Made by a program: the position numbers and the translations under genes | Shown: positions 27,740-35,000 of the stretch, piece by piece | Position numbering within the stretch: position 1 is the first letter of the stretch | Layout: every line of letters starts with the position of its first letter | The notes under the pieces: generated by a model | Database searches by the model: none | What the model was told of the DNA's origin: nothing | The model's input: only the letters and a program-made list of their open reading frames with translations | Source of the DNA: Zygnema cylindricum | Lineage: Eukaryota > Streptophyta > Zygnematophyceae > Zygnematales > Zygnemataceae | NCBI GenBank assembly: GCA_037447655.1 | Contig: JBBHKE010003373.1 | Location: 1 to 35,000, forward strand | Direction: 5' to 3' | Length of the DNA stretch: 35,000 nucleotides

Positions 27740-29275
27740 TACTTTGTGTTTACAGTATTCTGTTAATAGACATGTGATTATATTAATAAATATGTTTAAA
27801 CTACTACGTTGTTATTGCATTATTAAGTTTGCAAATATTGTTGTGAGCTTTCAACTAAAGTTTAACATAAAAGCTGAGATTGGCACCACAACTAGAATGG
27901 TTCCATATGTTACGAGAAATGTATAGTGTGTGTAAGTGTTGAAATAGTCATTGAAAAAAATTAAAGATCTACCACTACATTTTGCAAATGAGATTTGATA
28001 TAGACAAATGTGGTTGATTAAAGTGCCAAGTACAATATTTATTGTCTATTACGTTCAAGGTAGTAGGGGCTTGCGCTACCTCTGGGTTTCTAGGCATTTC
28101 GTCCTTTTGTCTCTTTCAACCTAAAAACATCAATAGGTTGCGACGTGAAAAGTATAATACATAACAAGAAGAAAGACATTGTAATAGGATTATCTAAGCC
28201 TCATAAAATCCTATTACTACATTCGCTCTCAACCACACATTCCATCAATTGGAAAAACACATAACCACATTGAAAACACTCACATAGATGATAAAATTTT
28301 ATTCAAAAATAGCCTTTTTGTCCATATAACATTTAGCTTGGTCTCTTGCTCTCGTGGCTCAATCCTTCACTAGTCTCTTTCCACTTCACTCCTCTCTTAA
28401 GTATTTCCTAATCTCAACTACCAAAACATTAATAGTTATCAAACCGACGAACAAAGTTGGTTTAACAAATTTTAAGCACCCACGATTGTAAAATATAAAT
28501 AAGGTGATGAAAAAAACATTCATATTAGAACAACCATGTAAAAAAAAAACGTGCAAATTTATACATTAACCGTTTGAAAAAAGTTATAAAATTAACTATC
28601 AATGCAAAATTTTTTCCTTGTTCTCACTCGTTTTTTTTTTTTACTTTTTCCCTTTCTCGTCCTCTTTTTTAACCACATCATATTCCTGTACACTCGTATC
28701 TTGTTATATCCACATATTTATTTAATTTTATGTTTACTAATCCAAGCTTCGTATTTTTCTCACATATCATGAATCTGCATATCATAACTCATTTATTGTA
28801 TAAAAAAATATTTCTTTACATGATGTTACCTCGTAAAGTTTCACGATTTTCCGTACGATTTTACCGTACTAGATATGTACGATCAACCACCTTTTACCAA
28901 ATCTATCGCGATATAATTTGTTGGTTCCGGTGCGATACATCGAGACCTCTGACCTCGATATTCGATATGACGAATATAGGATTTATTGCTATAAATTTTA
29001 CCCAATACACAACATTAATGATTTCATGTTCCGAGGTACAAGTATTGAACTTGAGAAGTGTATTGAAAATAGACGAACTACAACTGTTGACTTTTGAAAA
29101 TTAACGCCTGTTGAAATTAGGTGAAAATGTATAGCGGCCAGTTTGTTACTTTGTTTGAAGTTATCAATCGTATACTGGCTGAGAATAACCTCTCTTGACT
29201 CTATGTGGGATAACTTCATTTCGAAGCAAGGATCCGACTGGTCTCATGGTCAAATTTTAACCGGTCGGCAATTCA
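27740..29275. other. no gene recognised; AT-rich
   Basis: A 124-codon plus-strand frame (28730-29104) is open, but it is rich in Ile/Phe/Tyr as expected from AT-rich DNA and shows no motif. No RNA genes or splice-consistent exon chain. Confidence 0.35.
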
Positions 29276-29277
29276 AC

Positions 29278-29332
29278 AGGTACAGTACAGTACGCTCAGT
29301 ACGGTACAGTAAATTATTGTACTGTACTGTAG
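29278..29332. repeat. GTAC array forming a hairpin
   Basis: TACAGTACAGTA at 29281-29292 is perfectly complementary to TACTGTACTGTA at 29319-29330, and two more GTAC words lie between. The same motif occurs at 22235, 22634, 24985 and 30388. Confidence 0.65.
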
Positions 29333-29710
29333 CTTTTCAGAAGACAAATGGAGTCAATACTCGTTGGCGTCAGTTTGAACCAGTTTTGTACTATTTCTGT
29401 ACAAATATGTACTTATTGCCGTACAATTGTGCATAATCGTGACTGCAAAAAGTGCTTTCTTTCGGTCAATACTTCAATCATGGCAGTGACTATTTTGGTT
29501 GCGCACAGTCATTTACGTCACTTTGTCAAATATGGTACGTTTAAGTACACATTGGTACAATTAAAGTACCGTTGAGTTTAAATTTGACAGTCAATTAGTT
29601 GAACAGCTTCGACTTTCAAGATATTATTACAACCGGTTAAAATTTTCCGCGCGTGCAAACGTCGACCGTCATAATAAAATCAGCATTTTACACGGCAGGT
29701 TGATAAAATT

Positions 29711-29905
29711 TCGTACATTTTCTTACATTTCCGTAATTTCCCGTAAAATTTCTGTTTTAGTTTACCGGACAAAAAGTACTAAGCAGTGCAACTTATCTTT
29801 TCGTCAAAGTCCGTACATTTCCAGTAAAACACCGTACATTTCCCGTAAAATGCCGTACATTCCCGTAAATTTCCCGTTCAGTTTACAGGACAGAAAGTAC
29901 TCCGC
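29711..29905. repeat. CCGTACATTTCCCGTAAAA degenerate repeat
   Basis: Units of 19-20 bases pairing a CGTACATT word with a CCCGTAAA word occur at least five times. A longer duplication ends in TTTAC(C/A)GGACA(A/G)AAAGTACT near 29763 and 29884. Confidence 0.65.
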
Positions 29906-30008
29906 GTTTTTCTGCGATTTCTTCAAGAGTCACGAACTACACGTAAAAATCGGGAAAATTGAAAAAATCGCACGATTTGAACAACAGCGCATGACATTAT
30001 GTCAAACC

Positions 30009-30283
30009 ATAGTTCAAAAGTAGGTGAAAGTAGGCCCATACAATATGCCTATTGTATGCAAAACATACAATACGACCTTAAGATCCATATTGTATTCAGA
30101 CCTATTCCGACCAATTAAAACATTCGGACCAATTTTTTTTACGTCGACCGTCAGATTCGGACGATCGGACGGTCGCCGATCAAAGTAGCGATCTAAGAAG
30201 ATCACATGAAAAGCCCATAACACAACTTACGAAAAATGCGCCGACCAAAGCACCTACCATAAAAACGCCTACTTTTGAACTAT
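30009..30283. mobile_element. 275-bp relative of the foldback element
   Basis: Ends ATAGTTCAAAAGTAGG and CCTACTTTTGAACTAT are perfect inverted repeats of the same type as at 23739-24868. The interior shares CCATACAATATGCCTATTG, CGGACGATCGGACGGTCG and AAGAAGATCACATGAAAAGC with that element's left arm. No matching flanking duplication was found. Confidence 0.75.
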
Positions 30284-30387
30284 GTAACAAATGGAATAAG
30301 CCTAAGTAAAATACGAACAGTGCGTTCGCACGTGTGAAAACCACCTCTACGCGTTTCGACGGATATTGGAAGCTTTCAAAAATCAAT

Positions 30388-30425
30388 ATAGTACAGTACA
30401 GTACTATTTAATTCGCACGTGCGAA
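30388..30425. promoter_or_regulatory. GTAC array plus perfect CACGTG palindrome
   Basis: ATAGTACAGTACAGTACTAT (30388-30407) is followed at once by TTCGCACGTGCGAA (30412-30425), a perfect 14-base palindrome centred on CACGTG. They lie about 640 bases upstream of the ATG at 31058. A promoter role is inferred from position and motif class. Confidence 0.35.
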
Positions 30426-30484
30426 GTGTTGCGTGTCGAATCGTCCAAAAGTACAGGACCAATCCAACAGAAGCCGCGATTACA

Positions 30485-30964
30485 AATCTCTTTCTTTCCC
30501 TCCCTTTCTATCGTCTCACTCCTCTCTTCGTCTTTCTCTCTCCTCTTTCCTCTCTCCTCTCTCCATCTCTCTCTCTCTCCTCTCTCCTCTCTCATCTTCC
30601 CCCCCTCTCCTCTCTCTCTCCCTATTTCGTTTTCTCTCCCTCTCCCTCTTTCTCTCTCTCCTTCTCTCCCTCTTTCTCCTTCTCTTTCTCCCCCTCTCCC
30701 TCTCCCTCTTTCTCTTTCTCTTTCTCCCCCTCTCACTCTTTCTCTTTCTCTTTCTCTCCCTCTCTCTCTCCCTCTTTCTCTTTCTCTCCCTCTTCTCTTA
30801 CCCTCTCTCTTCCTCTCCCTCTCCTATTTCTCTCTTTCTTCCTCTCCCTCTCCTCTTTCTCTCCCTCTCCTATTCCCCTCTCTCTTTCTCTCCCTCTCCT
30901 CTTTCTCTCTCTCTTTCTCTCCCTCTCCCTCTCCCTCTTTCTCTCCCTCTCCCTCTCCCTCTCT
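30485..30964. repeat. 480-bp polypyrimidine tract
   Basis: Almost uninterrupted C/T on the plus strand (CTCTCTCC, TTTCTC, CCCTCTCC units). It ends about 95 bases before the ATG at 31058. Long Ser/Leu/Pro-rich or Arg/Glu-rich frames here are artefacts. Confidence 0.95.
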
Positions 30965-31057
30965 AGTTTTATCCCCACATTCCACTACTCCTATATCAAC
31001 TCAATCGAAAGGGGAGAAGCCGCAAAAAAGAAAAAAAAAGAAAAAAAAAAAAAAAAA

Positions 31058-31178
31058 ATGGACTTTGAGGAAGAAAACGACAAAATGACGTCACCTGTCT
31101 GGCTGGCGGTTCTCACGTGTCTCGTTTTTCCGTTTGTGTTTGTGGCGGGAAACTGGGGGATTGCATTTCACCCGAGAG
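31058..31178 (+). CDS. candidate exon 1 of a membrane-anchored protein, product unrecognised
   Basis: ATG at 31058 follows a poly(A) run and opens MDFEEENDKMTSPVWLAVL, then a hydrophobic segment (about residues 13-31, LTCLVFPFVFVAG) that could be a signal anchor, then NWGIAFHPR, ending at a strong GAG/GTAAGC donor in phase 1. The acidic start plus single hydrophobic helix suggests an N-terminal membrane anchor. It is the only non-repetitive open sequence between the pyrimidine and purine tracts. I do not recognise the family. Joining it to the exons at 33650-34977 fits in phase but is inference. Confidence 0.4.
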
Positions 31179-31180
31179 GT

Positions 31181-31440
31181 AAGCGGAGGGAAGGGATTTG
31201 AGGGGGGGGGGGGGGGGGGAGAGAGAGGGGGGAAGAAGGGTGGAGGAATTGGGTGAGCGGAGTATGAAGAGAGAGGAAGAAGGAGGGAGGTAGGCGGGGG
31301 GAGGGGAGGGAAAGTTAAGGTGGCGGGGGGAGGGGAGGGGAGGGAAAGTTAAGGGGGCGGGGGGAGGGGAGGGGAGGGAAAGTTAAGGGGGCGGAGGGAA
31401 GGGAAGGAAAGTTAAGGGATAGAATCGAGGGATAGAAGGG
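31181..31440. repeat. polypurine/G-rich tract with G18 run
   Basis: A run of 18 G at 31202-31219, then GGGGAGGGGAGGGAAAGTTAAG-type units repeated about four times at 31300-31415. It lies just after the candidate exon 1 donor. Confidence 0.9.
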
Positions 31441-31470
31441 ATGATCCCGCTACATTGAATGATGAGCTTG

Positions 31471-31487
31471 CCAAGATTTGAACCTGG
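31471..31487 (-). other. isolated tRNA T-arm-like sequence
   Basis: The minus strand reads CCAGG-TTCAAAT-CTTGG, a proper 5-bp stem and 7-base loop containing a B-box-like GGTTCAAATC. No other tRNA arm can be built, so this is a fossil of a tRNA or SINE next to a MITE. Confidence 0.35.
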
Positions 31488-31521
31488 GACCTTTCACTTT
31501 AGCTCCGAATTCTGTACACTA

Positions 31522-31750
31522 CACCGCCAATCGCTATTAGCGTAATGTACGCTAATTCCGTCCCGCTTTTTTTTTTTTTTTTTTTTTTTTTAATTCTCAA
31601 ATAGAATTATCCACACTATTTAAAAATTACCCTAATTTCTAATGAGAGTAGACGATTTCTTTCAAGATTTTCAAATTCTTAATTAGCGTACACCGCGGTA
31701 ATTATTGGTATACGCTAAATAAACTTCTACGCTAATAGCGGTTGGCGGTG
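31522..31750. mobile_element. CACCGC-family MITE, 229 bp, TA duplication
   Basis: Left CACCGCCAATCGCTATTAGC and right end reading CACCGCCAACCGCTATTAGC on the other strand differ at one base. TA on both sides (31520-31521, 31751-31752). A run of 25 T lies inside at 31567-31591. This is the best-preserved member of the family here. Confidence 0.88.
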
Positions 31751-31835
31751 TATTGTGCCGCCAGCTGGCTCAGATGTTGAGACTGGGGGGTCCAATTTTA
31801 TACAGGTCTTAATGTGGGTATTACCACATTTTGGG

Positions 31836-32590
31836 AAGAGGGGGGGGGGAGAGGGAGGGGGGGAGAGGGGGGGAGAGAGGGGGGGGGAGAGGGGGGGGAG
31901 AGGGAGGGGAGAGAGGGGGGGGGAGAGGGGGGGGGGGAGAGGGGGGGGAGAGGGAGGGGAGAGGGGGGGGGGAGAGGGGGGGGGGAGAGGGGGGGGGGAG
32001 AGAGGGGGGGGGAAGAAGGGGGGGGAGAGGGGGGGGAAGGGGGGGGGGGGGTATCAATCGGCACGTTTCACGTACGTCAATAGGGGGTAGGAGGGAAGAA
32101 GGGCTAGAGGAAGTGGGTGAGAGGAGTATGAAGAGAGAGAGGAGGGAGAAGGGAGGAGGGAGGGGAGAGGAGGGTGGAAAGAGAAGGGAAGAGGCTAGAG
32201 GTTGGAGGTTGGAGGGTGAGGGGTGGAAGGTAGAGGGAGGGGGGTGGAAGGTAGAGGGAGGAGGGTGGAGGACGGTGGGAAGAAAGGGAGGGAGGGGGGG
32301 CGGGGGGAGAGGGAGAGGAGAGTGGGGATGGGAAGGAGGAAAGGCGAGGGAAGAATGGGAAGCGGGGAAAGTGGAGATTGGAGAAGGGGAGGGAAAGGTA
32401 GGGTAAAGTGAAGGAGAAGTTTTAGGGAAAATTTGGAGGGGGCTTTGGAGGGATAGGGATGAATTGATGGAGAGAGAGAGAGGGATGAGAGAGGGAGGGA
32501 GAGGGAGAGAAAGAGGGGGAGGGAAAACGAGAGGGGGAAGGGAGGGGGGGTGGGGGAGAGGGAGAGGGAGGGGGAGAGAGAGGGCAGACT
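31836..32590. repeat. 750-bp G/GA polypurine tract
   Basis: GGGGGAGAGG-type sequence, nearly pure purine at 31836-32052 and looser to 32590. It is complementary in character to the C/T tract at 30485-30964. The long Gly/Arg- and Pro/Ser-rich frames on both strands are artefacts. Confidence 0.95.
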
Positions 32591-32689
32591 TGGGTCTGAG
32601 AGAAGTGAAGGAGTTACAGGGTAAGAGGTAGCCGAAGCTTGCACTTAAAACGAAGGTTAGAAAGGAATAAGGGTAAGACAAGTAGAATT

Positions 32690-33360
32690 TTTTTAGAAAT
32701 AGGTAATTGAAATTGATAAATTCACAATAGGAAGCTGTATGTACAGTTGTGAGTCTTCCTGGTCAACTACGTGTGCTTCCTAATCCATGTGTTAAGTTTC
32801 CTATTCGAAGAGTGCACCTATTTATAACATTATCTAACTCAAGAAAGCGGGGGGCAAATCAAAACTTGAAGGACAAATTAAAGGTTTTTAACTATGATGA
32901 AGAGTATAAAAATATAGTCTTGCACTACTTATATACTGAACATAAAGACGCCTTTTCAAAAAAGGCGTAGTCAAAAGGTAACATTGAAAACTATGTAAAA
33001 CAAAAGACATAATCAGCTAAGGAGAAAAAGTATAGGGCATAGAATTAAAGTGGATTATCACCTATAATGCACCTTTTCGATCTAAGTTAAGGAACTATGG
33101 GAAAGAGAAGAAAGCAAGGAATGAATGCTAGAAGAGACCTTTATTTTAAAATATTAATTGAAAGACTTGAATGCGATGATTTTATAAAAAATTGGCGACC
33201 AAAGGTACAAGCGTACCTCAAAATTAACGTAGCCCACTTATATTGTGAAACGTTGTCCATGGACATGATTACGTTTTGAAAATTTATAGCGTGGCGGTTC
33301 ACAATTGTATAGTTGTATTGTGTAATTATCCATACAAAGCATCGATGGCTGATTAAAAAC
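32690..33360. other. no gene recognised; short plus-strand open frames
   Basis: Frames at 32749-32970 (with LKVFNYDEEYKNIVLHYLY) and 33097-33279 (with RDLYFKILIERLECDDF) are open with mixed composition but match nothing I know. They could be remnants of the transposon whose reverse transcriptase lies next door. Confidence 0.3.
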
Positions 33361-33364
33361 CTAT

Positions 33365-33640
33365 AATGTCATTAAAAATAGTACACAAAAAAAAAACAAT
33401 CCTTACGTAAACATCATGTCCATACTCTCCTAAAAATTGTTCAAAAAGATAGACATAGATATAAAAAACCAGAGATAGATGGATTTCTTGAGATAACATG
33501 GAAGCTGTTTCCTTACTTTTATTATATATCCATTTGCTTGTTTCATTAAATATCATTATCTACCAATCCATACAAAAAAGCATACTTGACATTTAACTGT
33601 TGGATTTTCCAATCTTTATTGAGTAATGACAGGAAAACAT
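33365..33640 (-). pseudogene. Ty1/copia reverse-transcriptase remnant
   Basis: On the minus strand KDWKIQQLNVKYAFLYG matches the copia RT block usually seen as Q-L-D-V-K-x-A-F-L-x-G. After a frameshift near 33548, MKQANGY corresponds to the next block (x-M-x-Q-P-x-G-Y), and LKKSIYL to the following one. The first aspartate of the block is replaced by Asn, several frames are used and stops intervene, so it is dead. It would lie antisense in intron 1 of the candidate gene. Confidence 0.7.
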
Positions 33641-33649
33641 AAGACCTAG

Positions 33650-33837
33650 AATTAGATTGGAATATTACTCCCAAGAAAAGAAACTTATGGGGGGTGAGGG
33701 GGAGGGATGGTGATTCAGAGGTTGGAAAAATCCTCCCTTGGCCTTTGTACAACTCTCGAGGTTTAAATAGTTTGGCAATTTCGCAAAATATGTCGGATGC
33801 TGTTCTGATTTGGCAGAACATTCCGTTAACTGATAAG
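33650..33837 (+). CDS. candidate exon 2 of the same unrecognised gene
   Basis: The open frame reads LDWNITPKKRNLWGV, KILPWPLYNSRGLNS and AVLIWQNIPLTDK and ends at AAG/GTATGTG in phase 0. AG sites before 33644, 33650 and 33656 are all compatible with the phase-1 end of 31058-31178, so the exact start is uncertain, and none has a good pyrimidine tract. An alternative is translation from the internal ATG at 33790. No family recognised. Confidence 0.35.
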
Positions 33838-34255
33838 GTATGTGTATTTTTTTAAATTATGTTGTTATAATCGTTTCAATTTTTTGTTTTATTATTTTTT
33901 GTTATCTTGTTTCTTTGGTAATCTTTTTTTTTCTTGGGGGGTTGTCCTTTTCAATGGAAGTTTTTGGCACTGTTTTGCCTTGCATTTTTCTTTTTTGTTT
34001 GATTTTTGTCCACATGGTTTATGGTTAGTATCCAGTTTTTGTTTCCCTGTATTAAAGTTTGAGATTCATATATACACATATTAAATAAAAATGTCAGTTA
34101 TAACAAAAATAATTGCGTTAAATGGTGGATAAGAAAATTTTTTGCAAGATTGAAAAAAATACTTGTGTTTGTTTTTCACTCATGTTTGTGTTTATTTTTC
34201 TCTCTTGTTTTTTTTTTTTATTTATGTATGCACATGTAAAAATATTCATGTGCAC

Positions 34256-34256
<1 letters not shown>

Positions 34257-34320
<64 letters not shown>
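34257..34320. repeat. (TA)32 microsatellite
   Basis: 64 bases of perfect TA dinucleotide, in the intron before candidate exon 3. Likely length-variable. Confidence 0.98.
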
Positions 34321-34323
<3 letters not shown>

Positions 34324-34390
34324 GTTTAGGTATACATTAGTTTTTTTGATTATTTATGACCATTATTTTCGTGTGTTTATTTTTGGGCAG

Positions 34391-34536
34391 CAACTGAGGC
34401 TTATCCCCAAAAATCTAACTTCAGCATTTTTTGTCGGCCGGGTAGCTGCCAAAATCGAGGCTCCTGATTCGTTGGAAACTGAAATTTTGGCCGAAGTCGC
34501 GAACATTCTTGGAGTTCCGATCGATTATTTAAACAA
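34391..34536 (+). CDS. candidate exon 3 of the same unrecognised gene
   Basis: Between TTTTTGGGCAG and AA/GTATGT the frame reads QLRLIPKNLTSAFFVGRVA, then EAPDSLETEILAEVANILG and VPIDYLN, 146 bases, phase 0 in and phase 2 out. It is richer in GC than its flanks and shows a normal amphipathic-helix composition, so it is very probably a true exon, though the family is unknown. Confidence 0.5.
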
Positions 34537-34619
34537 GTATGTATTTAGATATTATCTCCCATTTCTTTAAATTAATGGTATTATCATTGTAATAATCTTG
34601 TTTATTACAGCTCATTTGT

Positions 34620-34690
34620 CTCCCTCCCCCTCCTCCTCTCCCTGATCCTCGCCCTCCTCCCTCTTCCCTTCCCTTCCTTTTTTTTTGGAT
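34620..34690. repeat. short polypyrimidine tract
   Basis: CTCCCTCCCCCTCCTCCTCT-type C/T sequence followed by a T run, within the intron between candidate exons 3 and 4. Confidence 0.7.
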
Positions 34691-34976
34691 CTACAATTGA
34701 AACAAAAATAAAAAATAAGTTCCACCTTATTGGAACATATATGCATTAATATACATAATATATACATGTATATATACGCATATATCTGTACATGCTTATA
34801 TATATACTTATATGTATGCACTTCTGCATGCATATATGATTTTCCATCTGTTGTAGTATTTTTATAATGTGCCATACAACTGCTTTGCTTTTCATTCAAT
34901 TGCTTTGCTTGTCTCACATGGAAAAATGTATTTTAACGTTCTTGTTTTGTTGTCTTTTTAAATATGGGTTATACAG

Positions 34977-35000
34977 GGAAACTCTTATAAACCTTGGAAA
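34977..35000 (+). CDS. candidate exon 4, cut by the window edge
   Basis: After TTATACAG the first base completes the split Lys codon of exon 3, and ETLINLG follows to the end of the window without a stop. Phase agreement supports the chain. Confidence 0.35.

Noticed and set aside
28730-29104. 124-codon plus-strand frame
   Set aside because: Composition is what AT-rich random DNA gives, with no motif, no exon partner and no conserved start context.
30366-31201. Long Ser/Leu/Pro-rich plus-strand frames and Arg/Glu-rich minus-strand frames
   Set aside because: They are translations of a C/T repeat and stay open in several frames at once. Only the end, from 31058, has normal composition.
31755-32681. 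Gly/Arg-rich plus frames and Pro/Ser-rich minus frames up to 286 codons
   Set aside because: Products of G/GA simple sequence, open in several frames with no domain.

Overview
The window reads as nuclear DNA of a green-plant-lineage eukaryote. The evidence is a 16-exon gene with GT-AG introns whose protein matches plant Tudor-SN along its whole length, nuclear-type tRNA-Glu genes, a Ty1/copia remnant, small inverted-repeat elements and many minisatellites. The species cannot be fixed from the sequence. A streptophyte alga or another early-diverging land-plant relative fits, but that is inference. No prokaryotic operon, CRISPR array or viral replication gene was seen.

Layout. 1-9600 is gene-poor: a TAGTGCG-rich repeat block, a dense cluster of CACGTG (G-box) hexamers at 470-876, a decayed coding-like stretch near 1075-1350, CACCGC-ended MITEs with TA target duplications (1621-2161, 6927-7143), a tRNA-like sequence with a perfect B box near 4287-4354, a 28-bp triplicate repeat and a GAA-rich tract. 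9890-22069 (minus strand) is the Tudor-SN gene, about 997 codons in 16 exons. Three exons each hold exactly one surplus base that breaks the frame (19277-19278, 10819-10823, 14413-14415). Its introns carry a 32-copy 11-bp minisatellite, a MITE and other short tandem repeats. GTAC-rich arrays lie just upstream of its start codon.

22300-31000 is mostly repeats. A 1,130-bp foldback-type element (23739-24868) has long inverted arms and an 8-bp target duplication, and a 275-bp relative lies at 30009-30283. A tandem duplication of a 1.1-1.2 kb unit (25441-27739) carries four minus-strand tRNA-Glu(UUC) genes and two decayed tRNA-like copies.

31058 to the right edge holds a second, tentative plus-strand gene. 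Its first exon encodes a membrane anchor and follows a poly(A) run and a 480-bp pyrimidine tract. Intron 1 would contain polypurine DNA, a MITE and an antisense copia reverse-transcriptase remnant. Three further phase-compatible exons follow, and the gene runs off the window. I do not recognise its product.

Tudor-SN acts in RNA metabolism and stress granules, and the tRNA genes serve translation. Nothing in the sequence ties the two genes into one pathway.
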